Of a DNA stretch of 64,000 nucleotides, positions 11,614 to 22,885 are shown one piece after another. The notes beneath the pieces were generated by a model, which ran no database searches, had not been told where the DNA came from, and saw only the letters and a program-made list of their open reading frames with translations. The stretch is from Owenia fusiformis (Eukaryota > Annelida > Polychaeta > Sabellida > Oweniidae). The stretch lies in contig CAIIXF020000012.1 in NCBI GenBank assembly GCA_903813345.2, positions 4,135,318 through 4,199,317 of the forward strand. Direction: 5' to 3'. Position 1 is the first letter of the stretch. Each line of letters opens with the position of its first letter. The position numbers and the translations under genes are program-made.

Positions 11614-12035
11614 TGTCACCACCAAAAAGTGGTGACTTATTGTGGTGGTCTCCGTTTTTTGTGACAGCGGTTGGTGACTGGCGGTCGAAAAGGTAAAAAA
11701 GATCAAAAAGGTATTTTTTCAACTTGCTTCAAATTGACCAATTTTTCTTTTCAAAATCAGTTGCAAGTTATCAGAAGTTCAAATCTGAAGATTTGAGATT
11801 TGACCTTCATTGACCTTCTCAAGGTCAAAAAGGTATTTTTTCAAGTTGCTTCAAATTGACCATTTTTTCAAAATCATCTAGGCCTAGTAGTTCTCAAAAG
11901 TTCAAATCTGACTATAGATTTGACATTCAATGGCATTCTCAAGGTTGACCTTCAATGACCTTTTCAAGGTCAAAAAGGTATTTTTGCAACTTGCTCCAAA
12001 AAAGTTCTCAGAAGTTCAAATCTGACTTGAAATTT
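11614..12035. mobile_element. Interspersed repeat starting TGTCACCACCAAAAAGTGGTGAC, copy 2
   Basis: Same terminal hairpin and the same internal 'TTGACCTTCAATGACCTTTTCAAGGTCAAAAAGGT'-type direct repeats as the copy at 7707-8258. It is shortened at its right end. No coding potential. Confidence 0.75.
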
Positions 12036-12927
12036 GAGTAAAATCTACTTTTAACGCCATCAAAACCGATTTCATACCCAGTTTAGAATTAGCAATTCTG
12101 TACCCCGTTAAAATAATCTACGGGTACAAAGATAATTCTATACGTCGTTAAAATAATTTTGTTAGACGTTAAATCTGCGTCAAAAATGATATTGCTCTAC
12201 CAATCAAAGCAATCGTTTTAAACTACTGGCATTTAAAAAGTGAAATCGACAGGTATTTTCGTAGCAAATCGAGCGACAATATAATCGATTTTGAAATATA
12301 ACGTACGAATTATGCTGAGTGCATCGAAATAGCGGCACCCACCGCTAATTTTAATTTACAAAACAAACTGGTGATTTTTTCAATAAAATAACACCCGTTT
12401 CAGAAGAATTTTCCAGTTAAATAGGTGTCCAACTTTAAAAGATTACTCCCTGGATCTGAAATTATATCACTTGACAGGTGATAATCATCCGCAGATGATC
12501 AAATTCTGTTTCATTTTTATTGCATGTAACTGCATTTTGCAAAATTATGACACGATATTATTGGTCGAAAACACTAAAAAACATATATTTCATGTGATAC
12601 CTGGTTCAGAAAACAACTTGATATAAAATACCCATAGCATTTAAAAGTTAATTTAATGTAGTTTGTTTGGCCTACGTAGCATATTTGGCTTCACATTCAT
12701 CTAATTTACCACAATTTAGAGTAAAGTGAACGCTTTTCAATCGATATTTGTACCATTTCCAATTTTTTCGTCATCAAAGGTTTATTTCATTCTTAAGCGG
12801 ATGAATTTTTGAAATTAGGCCAAGCTCTACTTTTGGTTGTTGGCTGCGCAGTCATCTTTATCTTCATTTGCAAAATAACTCAACAAAACAGGCCTATCTG
12901 TTAAAATCTTATCTAAATCCAGCTAAA
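12036..12927 (+). promoter_or_regulatory. Region upstream of 14-3-3 copy B, including a conserved 5' leader
   Basis: No gene is seen. The last ~100 bases before the start codon (about 12830-12927) resemble those before copy C (about 33900-33999): GGTTGTTG....GCGC-GTCATCTT, then AAATC/TTTGTCTAAAT..AAGCTAAAATGG. They are probably the 5' UTR and core promoter kept in both duplicates. No TATA box was assigned. Confidence 0.4.
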
Positions 12928-15900
12928 ATGGAAGAAAGAAATGCTAAAGTATGCAGAGCTAAATTGGCTGAGCATACTGAGAGGTATGAAGGTAAGGTTA
13001 TTTTAATTTTACATACTCCTAAACCAAGAAGGGGTTCCACAAAACTGAAAGTTCGAGCAAAATTTGAGAGACTTCATCGTCACTAAATTCATTCCTGCAA
13101 ACTATATCATATTTTCGAATCATTTGGAATTAGTTTTATTATTTGCATTACATTTATACTATCTAAGAGGATGCTCTGTGATTGTTAAGACCATAGTAAC
13201 CGGACATGCATAGTAATTAAGAAATCTGGAATAAACTTGATATCATCTCAATTTTGGATCGGGGATCGGTTTCAAAGTTAGTTCGGCGCGCGATACTACA
13301 GCGGCCAGTCTCTAGGAAATTGATTTTATTTGTATAGAAATTAATTGTAACCTGTTCATTGTGATTGTGGATAGAAGAGTTGTTGAAAAGCCTTCGCGAA
13401 GTAACCTCCTTTGTTTTACATTCACCAAAACGTAAAAATAGAAACGTTGTCAGTGCCGTTCGTAATAATATTATTTAGGCATTTATAAAGGTATATAGGC
13501 GTAGCCAGGGGGGGGGGGGGGGGGTGCGAAGGGTGCGATCGCACAACCAATAACCCCCTTACCATATTAAAATAAAACCGTTTTGAGCTTGTTTATGCCA
13601 CAATCGCACCCCCCGATTGAAAACCGAATTTCTTGGGGGGGGGGGGGGGGGTCGACTGAAAGCTGGCTACGCCCCTGAGGAATGAGTCATAATCTGAAGG
13701 ATGTCACGCTCGATTTCAATAAAGCGATGGGGCTTGACTGGTTTTAACATTTATATAAGATAATGTCACGATAATTACAGTAATTCTAGTGAATGCTAAA
13801 CAGCAAGTGATATGAAATACTTGGCACATACAACGAAGTAAAATATATTACAATATATACCTGGTGTGCACTGTGTATACTGATGTGTCCTAGTTTTTAG
13901 CTCACTTATGCCGGGGTTACATTTGCTGCGATTAACTCATCGGCCGTCGCCCGGCCGATTGAGTATTTTTGTTCAAATTGAATACATTGAACAAAATATT
14001 CAATCGGCCGGGCGCCGTAGTGAAAATCGGAGCAAATGTGACCAAGGTATTTAGTGAGCTATTGTTATCGCCCACTTGTCTTGCCATTTGTCCGTCTGTC
14101 CGTCTGTCTGTCAACACATTTCACTTTTAGATATGTCTATTGCCTATATAAGGTCGTCAATTGTTCCATAGGCGGCATCTCAAAAGCTCGCCTTGCTTCA
14201 AAATGGCGGCCATTTTTATTGCTGAAAAAATTAAGTGTCAGCTAAGAGGAGGGAAAGCCCCATAGTTTAAAGATGACAGACATAGTTACCTCTCTTGCTT
14301 ACCACCTTCGTTCGTTCGAATTTTCATCGGCTAGTTATCAAATACTACACTTCGATGGGATGTTTTAATTGATATAGGCATTATCCGTACACCTTTCTTT
14401 ATCTTGATGTGAAATGAGAAGCTATGGTATTGGTTAACACGCCAGAAATGAACATAATATCATTCGACAGAGCGTATTTCGAAAATTTTAAAACCGCCAT
14501 TGATGACGTCATTTGTTTGTCGACTTTTGACCAATCAGCGACGATGTCATCTCAATACAGATTTACATTATAAGCGTATGTCATCTTTGAACCCTGGTGT
14601 TTCTCCCCCTCTGGTGTCAGCTCTTTTTGGTCATAACTCCACTTATTAGTATTCCATCAATTTGCTTTCTATTTTCAAAAAAAACAAAAATTCTGACGCA
14701 TTTTTAACATAATAGGGTCACTGCACTTAATGGCCCCTATCCTAGCTTATCGGGGACCAAACTCTTAAACATTCTCCTAAGTATTATATTTGACATTGAA
14801 CTAGTTATCGTCAACCTAAAAATATTTATTGATTATCATAAATTAAATGATCCTTTGGGGATGAAAGGGTTAATATCTATTTTTGCAATCGCCAAAAATT
14901 CAAAAAGAGGTCTGATCCTTAAAGTTAACTTCAGCTTTCCAACGGTGTATTAGAACCTTACTGCAGGTGTGGCCATTTCTTTGACCCTAGTAAGCACTAC
15001 CAATAAAGGAACATATGAGTTTAGAAATAACGTGTGGAGTCGTCATAGTGTTTTTGAAAAATTAGCATGCTCCCAAGCCGGACAAATCTCTCGACAACCT
15101 GTGAGAATAGACTAGATGCGAAATCTCGATTTACGTCATTAAATATTCAAAATTCAAAGTGATGTTATATTTGAAATCTACATGTAAAAGTTCTTCTCGG
15201 AATATGGTTTCCAAAATTGTTTATCAAATTTGAAAATTTAACTTTTTTTGAAAATGTGATTTCAAGTTCGGATTGATTCCCCATAGACCCCATGTTACAA
15301 AATCACAAAAGGTGAAATATATTTTCTTTTATAGCATGATCTGTAAAATGAAGCCCTCTGATTGGTCAGTTCTTGTGCTGTACCAATCTGTTTTGCTACT
15401 GAGGTTGTCCCCGTTGATCATCTCCGTCGCAATACAGAAAATATTGGTACGGAGGGGAAAATCTCAGTAGCAATACAGAGGATCACACGATAAAAATGTT
15501 ATTGAATGATTTGAAGTGAAATACAGGATATATTCTGTCTCGATATTCTGTATTGGCACTCGATTTCGTCTCGTTAACATTTCTCGAAGAGAATATATCC
15601 TGTATTGCACTTCAAATCATTCAATAACTTTTATTATCACATGAATAGGAGTGTCTAAGCATTTTGATTGGTCAATTGTGATGATGTATATTCCGTATCA
15701 CATGGCACGTGACTAATTTTCATGTGATACGGTGGGCTGTATCACTCACGCCTAACCATCGCGTAAGCAGGCGTCACCGTACAGCGTCAAAAAATACAGT
15801 AGTACAAATTTTTGTACGTTGACGAAAATTAACAGAGTTGAAGTAAAAACTGTAATGAGGGTTTAAAAAAATTAATTAGATGAAAATAAATACGATTTCC

Positions 15901-18900
15901 GGTGTAATAAAAACAGCATTCTCTTAGAAATGGTTTCAACTTTCTAATTATGATAAAAGTTTTTCGAGCACTGCTCGGATTTTTTCTGACTGGATCGGCC
16001 CACATAGTCGACTCGAAAGAAAAATGTTGTTTTCTCACTTTTTGTTTGGTTATTATTTTCCCTGTCGTCTGAGAGTATGGATACTTTTTATGAGAATATG
16101 TATTTGTTATCTACACATTTTAAAACAGATGAAGATTCGGCAAATATTCATTCACTATATATATTTAAAAAAGATCAGATCTGTACGGTGACGCATCTGC
16201 TGTACGGTGACGCTTCCTTAGAATTTATGAAGTGTAATATATGAGCTAATTAACGTAAGATTCCATAAGTCTTTGTGTGGAAATTCAAATGTTGTATCCC
16301 ATTCAACATTGAAAAATATCAATTCTTATGTTTCCATTCATTCCGGATAACAAGGATTAAATACTGAAACACATTCAACTCGAAGCTTACTGTTCGAACA
16401 AGAGGTAAAGAAGTGTCAGATCTACATGTACATTATCACTGGTAAGTATCAAGCGAAGGTGACGGCCGTCACCTTCGCATTTAAGATGGCGGACAGGAAG
16501 TATTTATTTCGATATTTTCAGTTTTCATGGAATTAACTATTTGAAAGTTGACGTAATGCTTTGATATCATTTGAACTAAACCAAGCTTTTCTCATATGAC
16601 TAACAAAGATAGCCTAGAGCCATCTTCACCCCATGCAAGATAAATCACACGTGCAAGATGAGATTTAGTTGTGACACCACTTGTTTAAAAACATCAATAA
16701 CATAGCAACAAATATACTGAGTTTTTGGTTTCATGATCCTTACCATATTATACATTTCCATTAACCTTCCATTAAGCGTCACCGTACAGCTGATGCGTCG
16801 TCGCACAAATCTGATCTTTTTTAAATACACACAATGAATGGTTATTTGCTGAATCTCCACCCGTTCTAAAATGTGTAAGTAACAAATACATATTCTCATA
16901 AAAATAATCCATACTCTCAGACGGTAGGAAAAATAATAACCAAACGAAATGTTGGAAAATCAACTTTTTTCACTTTGGTCGATTATATGGGCCGATTCAC
17001 TCAGAAAAAATCCGGACAGTGCTCGTAAAACTTTTATTATGTTTAGAAAGTTAAAAAAATTTCTAAGAGAATGCTGTTTTTATTTCACATGAAATCGTAT
17101 TTGTTTTCATCAAATTAATTCTTTTAAAACCTTTGCCATAGTTTTTGCTTCAAAGCAGTCAATTTGCGTCACCGTACAGAAAACTGTACTCCGCTATTTT
17201 TTGACGCTGTATTGAGACGATGGTTAGGCGTGTCACTACGGAGTCAATAGCAACGATGTGACGTCACTGGTTATATCCCTTCCTAGCTAAGGAAATCAAT
17301 ATGACGTCATACTATTTCACAAACAAGTACAAATACAACGGTATGACGTCATATTGTTTCAAAGTGAAATCAAAAATTATAATAGTTACCAGGAGTACAG
17401 AGTACTGACAAGGAGGATTGGCTCCCAGAATGCACCACCGATATTCTGTCCCATATATAGGCATGTCGTGCTACAAAATTTGAATTCCAACAGCCGCCAT
17501 TTTGTTCACTTCAACATTTGAATCGGGAATTTTGGTCTTATTTCCTAACGAAAAATTCCAAAACTCACAGGAAATGATCGAGATATTGGTTCGAATCTTT
17601 TGAACTGTTTATTTTGAATTTATAATCGGTTATGATTTCAGAAAATAACGACATCTCGGCGTTTTCATTGTTGGAAAATATCGACTTCGATTCTGGGAGC
17701 CAATCCTCCTTGGGGTACTGAACACAATCATAACTGACCAAATCAAAATGCTTCAAAATTCCTAGACATGTGATAAAATCGTCATCACACGTTTCAGCTT
17801 ATGTGATACAGGAAATATTCCACTCGGGTAACAATGTATCACCACTCAAGCTTCGCTTTCGTAGATGATACAGTATTGCCTTTCGTGGAATATTTCCTGT
17901 ATCACATGCTGAAACGTGTGATAACTGATAGTATTGAACAGATAACATTTTCTTTTGCTGGACATTGACCTACTTAAACAGATGGAATTTAAATTAAAGA
18001 GAACTTTCTAATCTGCCCGCCATGCTACCTGACCCGAGCGAGCCATCTGGTGGTGAAACTGGTAACTATAGTGGTGTCAATTTACAGCATAAATCTTTGG
18101 TCAATTAACTGAAGATTTGACGGTTAAAGTAACTATCTACTCGCATCTGCGTTATTGATGGCATTTTTCATTTGCCAATGGTCTGTTTTCATATAGTTAA
18201 CACCATGGTATTTATACATCGCAGAAATGGCCGACTCCATGAAAGAAGTGGTAAGCATGGGTGTAGAACTATCAGATGAGGAAAGGAATCTGCTCTCAGT
18301 GGCTTACAAAAATGTGATTGGAGCTCGCAGAGCATCTTGGAAGGTTATTACCAGCATAGAACTAAAAAAGAAGAAAGAATACACAGTGGGAGATGAAGAT
18401 AAAATCATTAAAGAATACAGGGAAAAGGTATTATATTTGATAATTCATAAAACAAGTAACTAGTCTTGTATCGGGCCATCAGGGTCATAATAATTATGCC
18501 TCATATCCAAAAACACAGAGATAGAAACAGGGAGATGCCATTAGACTTTCTGAAAACAAGCAAAATTGTTTGAAATAATGATTTTAATATTTTAGTAAGT
18601 GGATTTCACTTGTATTTACCAGTATATCAAAAACTTACTGTGTCAAAGAAATAAAGGTTGCAAAAAGGTGTAATCATCAGATAATATCACTTTTTTCTTT
18701 TTTCCCCTACTGGGCATGACCACATTTTCTATCAATGATCTACTGGTTATCATCACATTTTTATTTTCTTTCATCTATGATCTCCCTACTGGGTATCACC
18801 ACATTTTTCTATTATGACCTCCCTACTGCATGGTTATCATCATATTCTCTTTTTATCAATGATCTCTAGGGTTTCATTAAAAAAATAGAACAAAATCGGA

Positions 18901-21875
18901 TAACGTTAAAATTGATCCGCCGGCCATTCTTTTCGTCCTATTGGATTACATTGCGGGTGACGTCATGCAAATATACTAGATACAGTTAGTAAAGAGCAAA
19001 AATCAAACTTGTATGTATGCATTTTCAGATTGAAAAAGAACTAAAAGACATCTGCAACGATATAATAAATATCATGGATGAGCATCTGATACCCAGTGCT
19101 ACTAAACCCGAATCAGAAGTCTTCTATAATAAAATGTAAGTATTTCATTATCGTTGTTTCAAGGTATAATGATTTGGTACACAATGTGATATGTTTTCAA
19201 ATGAAATCTTTAATAACTGGAAAACAGCAACTCCACCGAGAAGCAAATCCCACCGAACAAAACCTTACATGTTTTGACAAATAGCGGCCAAATTTCTTCT
19301 TGAACAGAGGTCCTTTTTGGTATCAACATTTTGAACCAAATCCGTATACTGGTATGTGAGTTATCAAAAATTATGTTTTTTTACGAAAAATGACTGCCAT
19401 TCTGAAATTCAGATGCCACCTTGAAAATTTCTTCTTGAGCAGAGCTCCTTTGCCAATAGACATCAGCTCTAGAACAGGGCTCTCAGTTGTGTCTCTATCA
19501 TGAATATGTAGAATTTGAACCAAATTCGTCTACTTGTATTCGTTTTATATGTCTCTGTTGTATTTAAGTAATCAAAGGTTTCGGTTTTTAAGATAAATGG
19601 CGTCCATTTTTAAATTAAGCGTCTTGGAAATTTTTTCTTGACCAAACGACATTATAAAATAAGAACCAAATCCGTCCACTGGTATTTGAGTTATCAAAGT
19701 TTACATTTTTACGAAGAATGGCGGCCATTTTGAATTGAGCAGCCATACTGAAACTTTTCAACAGAGGTCTTGTCCCCAAAAGGCATCAGCCTATGCAATT
19801 TGAGCCCAATTTGTTTACTGGTATTTGAGTTATTGCACGGACAGATGAAGGAACGAACGGAAGGACGGACGAAGACGGCTTCTCTATATTCCCCTCGAAC
19901 TACATTCAGTGGGATAATGATCTATGTACTGTTTTCCATTGAACGATGTCCAGGACATGGACATGCAACATGCGTGTACCGCCTTTTGTGCGGCATAAGG
20001 GAATTTTCAAAATTCAGGATTAAGATATATCCGAAATGCCCACACTACACCAATAGAATAAGTTATTATTAATAACAAGACATAAACATGCAAAGTGTGA
20101 CCACCTAACATTTTTACGGACTCGATTTGTTACAGACGCCATGTAACACCCCAGTCACATTTCCTGCGGCCGCCGTGCGGTCTATCATTTCTGCGGCCAG
20201 TTGCTTTTCTACGCTCGCCGCAGAATTTCTGCGCTCTCATACTTTTGCAGTCACATTTCCCACGGCAGCCGCACGGTGAATTTTAAATTTCTGTTGATAA
20301 ATAATACTTTTTTTCATTTTTTTTATTTACATCAGGACAATTTATAAATGTTATTCATAGTGCTAGGATGTAATATCAAATGAAAAGTGATCGTGAAACA
20401 TTGACAAATAATGATTCAATCTTGTTTAGCCTGTTGATTTCTACGGGGACATCAGAAATGAACGAATATTATAACTCCGAGTTATAATTTCTACGCCTTC
20501 CCTGCGGCCTGTAAAAATCTGCATTCGCCGCACGGAGGCCGCAAGGCGAGCGTAGTTTTTCTACGCTCGCCGCAGAAATTCACCGATTTAATTGTTCTGC
20601 GGTCGACCTGCGGCCGCCGTGCGACAAATGTGACTGGGGTGTTGCAGAACACCAACCGCCGTCCAAAAGAAGTTGGAGAGTATAACATATGTCACCAGTT
20701 GAAGTGCTGATAAACGATTCGACCCCATAACTTACTCCTAATAAAACGCCAAGCCTGCACAGAGAGATAGTGAACAGCTACTTTAATTAGCACTCGTATT
20801 AATAATCCGATGTTTAATTAAAAACAAAACATAATCAAATGTTGTGTAATTACAGGAAAGGGGACTACCATAGATACATAGCAGAATTCGCCACAGCCAA
20901 TGACCGTAAAGAAGCTGCAGAAAACAGTTTAGTTGCATACAAAGCTGCCAACGACATCGCCATGGCTAAATTGGCTCCCACACACCCCATACGTCTTGGT
21001 TTAGCGCTTAACTTCTCCGTATTTTATTATGAAATTTTAAACTCACCCGACCGGGCGTGTCGACTGGCAAAGGCCGCATTTGATGACGCAATCTCAGATG
21101 TTACCAAGAGTGAAGAAAGTTATAAAGACTCCACCTTAATAATGCAGTTATTACGAGACAATTTAACACTATGGACATCAGACATGCAGGGAGATGGTAA
21201 GTGTATTACTAAGCCATTTGCTTCATACGGTTATATTGTGATTCTAAAGATACTTATGGTGTTTCGGGTTTCGGACAACTGGGTTGACCCCAATTTTAGG
21301 TATGCCCTTTTCTGTATCTATGCACGTTTACAGTGCATCATTTTTGAACAATAAAGTACACTTTGCATTATTACCACCTTGCCGGGCCAGTTCTAGGGGT
21401 TTTAGTGCTAGTTTAGAAGGCGTTTATTTTACTATATCGACTGAGAAATGTGTGACGTCATAGTGGTGGTCCATATGGACCGGTCTAGAATATATTCTGG
21501 ACCGGCAATTTTCCCCGGGAAATTTGATATCGTTCAATGCGTAAGATTTTCTTGCTGTTTCAGTCCTGGTCGTTAACGGTGGTAATAATACTAATAACGT
21601 CATTTCTGCGAGCAATATAGTGAAATATTGGACCTTGGGCCTTCGGCCCTCGGTCCAATATTTCACTATATCGCCCTTAGAAATGACGTTATTGTACTAT
21701 TCGTTTGACTTCACTTCTTAAAAGAGAGCTTCGTCTTCACTCGACTGTAGTTTAAGTAGACTCTGTGCGCAAGGTAACAATAAAGATATTTGAATTGAAT
21801 TGTACTCCAGATGAGTGTGAACGGAATGAGGAAGGTGAAGTGCGGGATGATGAAAGTGACGATAACCAGCAGTAA
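12928..21875 (+). CDS. YWHAE: 14-3-3 epsilon, copy B (complete, five coding exons)
   Basis: Exons: 12928-12991, 18225-18427, 19029-19135, 20856-21196, 21811-21875, all with GT/AG borders. Phases match copies A and C and join to a 259-residue protein (human epsilon has 255). Exon 1 encodes [21 protein letters not shown], the dimer-interface helix. Exon 2 holds [15 protein letters not shown] with the pocket Lys and Arg; exon 4 starts [12 protein letters not shown] with the phosphate-binding Arg131/Tyr132. The Asn and Trp contacts are intact. Exon 4 is three bases shorter than in A and C: helix-8/9 loop reads [10 protein letters not shown] in place of [11 protein letters not shown]. The tail ends SDDNQQ. 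Predicted to be a working phosphopeptide-binding adaptor. Its 5.2-kb first intron and 1.7-kb third intron are swollen by transposable elements, and the 3' UTR is split by a 6.3-kb nested insertion. Confidence 0.95.
13497..13676. mobile_element. Miniature element, family 'GTAGCCAGGGG', copy 1 (intron 1 of copy B)
   Basis: The ends AGGCGTAGCCAG and CTGGCTACGCCCCT are inverted repeats. Two long G-runs (about 13509 and 13636) lie just inside each end. Related copies are at 24095-24242 and 63827 to the window end. It does not code. Confidence 0.75.
13898..14051. mobile_element. Miniature inverted-repeat element (intron 1 of copy B)
   Basis: AGCTCAC...GGTTACATTTGCTGCGAT on the left pairs with ATCGGAGCAAATGTGACC...GTGAGCT on the right. 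The centre has a second inverted pair (CGGCCGATTGAGTATTTT / AATATTCAATCGGCCG). The GTCACATTTG-type end resembles that of the 20146-20642 element. Non-coding. Confidence 0.7.
14052..15490. other. Intron 1 of copy B, repeat-derived stretch
   Basis: No exon is seen. It includes a GTCCGTCTGTCCGTCTGTC tract with an ATGGCGGCCATTTT block (14080-14220), related to the CCCACCGAAC element family. A segment at about 15110-15300 is shared in inverted orientation with 55740-55935 in an FTSJ3 intron (GATTCCCCATAGACCCCATG on this strand). Confidence 0.5.
15498..15628. repeat. Long hairpin (about 40-base arms)
   Basis: GTTATTGAATGATTTGAAGTG..ATACAGGATATATTC pairs with GAATATATCCTGTATTGCACTTCAAATCATTCAATAAC, about 50 bases apart. 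It is in intron 1 of 14-3-3 copy B, beside the larger inverted repeat that starts at 15744, and may be part of the same foldback cluster. Confidence 0.8.
15744..17236. mobile_element. Long inverted-repeat (foldback-type) element, ~470-bp arms
   Basis: Left arm 15744-16217 and right arm 16773-17236 are diverged inverted copies around a ~555-base unique centre. Landmarks: CACGCCTAACCATCG and CGATGGTTAGGCGTG at the outer ends; GTACGGTGACGCTTCC and TTAAGCGTCACCGTAC at the inner ends. The motif GCGTCACCGTACAG occurs near both ends of each arm. No transposase is seen. Outside it, a further inverted match (ATTTTGATTGGTCA at about 15660, TGACCAAATCAAAAT at about 17735) suggests an even larger original element. 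Confidence 0.75.
17409..17712. mobile_element. hAT-like miniature element 'CAAGGAGGATTGG', copy 1
   Basis: 304 bp with inverted ends CAAGGAGGATTGGCTCCCAG and CTGGGAGCCAATCCTCCTTG. It is flanked by related direct repeats (AGTACTGA on the left, GGTACTGA on the right, one base offset). Two other copies (41019-41306 and 51485-51789) have exact 8-9 bp duplications, which favours a hAT-type origin. It is in intron 1 of 14-3-3 copy B and has no coding potential. Confidence 0.85.
17785..17924. repeat. Hairpin with ~37-base arms
   Basis: CACACGTTTCAGCTTATGTG..GGAAATATTCCAC pairs with GTGGAATATTTCC..CACATGCTGAAACGTGTG around a ~55-base loop. It lies at the right edge of the inverted-repeat cluster in intron 1 of copy B. 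Confidence 0.8.
19213..19920. mobile_element. CCCACCGAAC interspersed element, copy 2 (inverted), in intron 3 of copy B
   Basis: It begins AACAGCAACTCC..GCAAATCCCACCGAAC and ends with a reversed GTCCGTCC tract and CTCGAACTACATTCAGTGGGATAATG: the mirror orientation of 9667-10455. It has diverged versions of the same ATGGC(G)GCCATTTT units. It enlarges intron 3 (1720 bases here, 352 in copy A). Confidence 0.75.
20146..20642. mobile_element. Miniature element with ACACCCCAGTCACATTT ends (intron 3 of copy B)
   Basis: Perfect inverted ends ACACCCCAGTCACATTT and AAATGTGACTGGGGTGT enclose about 460 bases. Subterminal GC-rich blocks (CTGCGGCCGCCGTGCGG, and the same again inverted at the right end) and internal CTACGCTCGCCGCAGAA repeats form nested inverted pairs. 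Non-coding. Confidence 0.85.
21593..21693. repeat. Strong hairpin in intron 4 of copy B
   Basis: AATAACGTCATTTCTGCGAG..ATAGTGAAATATTGGACC is followed, after a GGGCCTTCGGCCC turn, by its inverse GGTCCAATATTTCACTATATCG..AGAAATGACGTTATT. The arms are about 47 bases with few mismatches and almost no loop. It may be a MITE that has lost its interior, or the inverted end of a larger foldback element. Confidence 0.85.
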
Positions 21876-22044
21876 TTCCACCTCAAATCTCAAGTCTCGT
21901 TGTGATGCAGGCCTCTAAAGGAGACCTAAGCTGCTCCCGAGATGGAGGACTAAAGACAATGAATGACTATTATTTAAAACAGACAGAAAATCGAGAAAAA
22001 CTAAAAAAACAAGCAGAATTCAGTCATGATATATCAGATGTATA
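21876..22044 (+). other. Proximal 3' UTR of 14-3-3 copy B, before the nested insertion
   Basis: It matches the copy A 3' UTR (CTCAAGTCTCGTTGTG..GCAGGCCTCTAAAGG and onward) up to CAGATGTATA. The match breaks at about 22045 and resumes at about 28313, so everything between is inserted sequence. Confidence 0.85.
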
Positions 22045-22885
22045 GTTCTTTATTGCGACCAATTCTGATCATATACATATAGTTTAACATAAAAGGTTAC
22101 GAAGAAAAAATATAATGAAAAATATAACACAATATAGTTAATTAGTGCAGGACGTTTAGAGTATTGAGAAATCTAGTTCTCAGTGGTTATAATGAAAACA
22201 CGCGCTACGCGCTGGCGCACTAACGCACTGTTCAGAATGATCGATCCCCTAGGCCCGGGAACATGTATGTAAATCGAGACGAATATATATTAGGTAACGC
22301 TTACTTTGCAAAGAGTATCGCTTGTCGTGTTTTATCTGATTTTAAAGGAAGATGAAATAAAAAGTAACAACTTATAGGATGAATGGTCGCATATATGCGA
22401 ATATGCTCACTATTCATGGCGTTATTGAAGAGTCGGTGAGAAAAATCCCGTTTCGAAATCTGAGGGCCCCCGTCTGAAATAACTTGACTATTGACTTCAT
22501 AATGTATATTTTTCGCATATCTCCACTTAATTTCAAGTCTAATGTTTTATATATCTTTATCCTCTATATTTTTGAAGTTATATGACTTACATGTTATTAG
22601 CCCATTAGGCGTCGCATTTATATTTTCTTTTCGTGTCCGGTTGTGGCGCTCTTTCGCTTTCATGGAGGGGGGTGTATAGGGATATCTTATATCGTAATGA
22701 GTGAACATTTATTTATATTGCATAAGAGAGGCCAACTTTGACCGTATATGGTATCGTATAAGTTAGATATATGTTTTAAAAGAATTAAAACCAGCCCAAC
22801 ATATATGGGGGTAATCCAGGTTTTTGATGGATGTTTTAAAACATTAGATTGTCCCAATCGGAGTTCTAGCGCCTGGAATCGAGAA

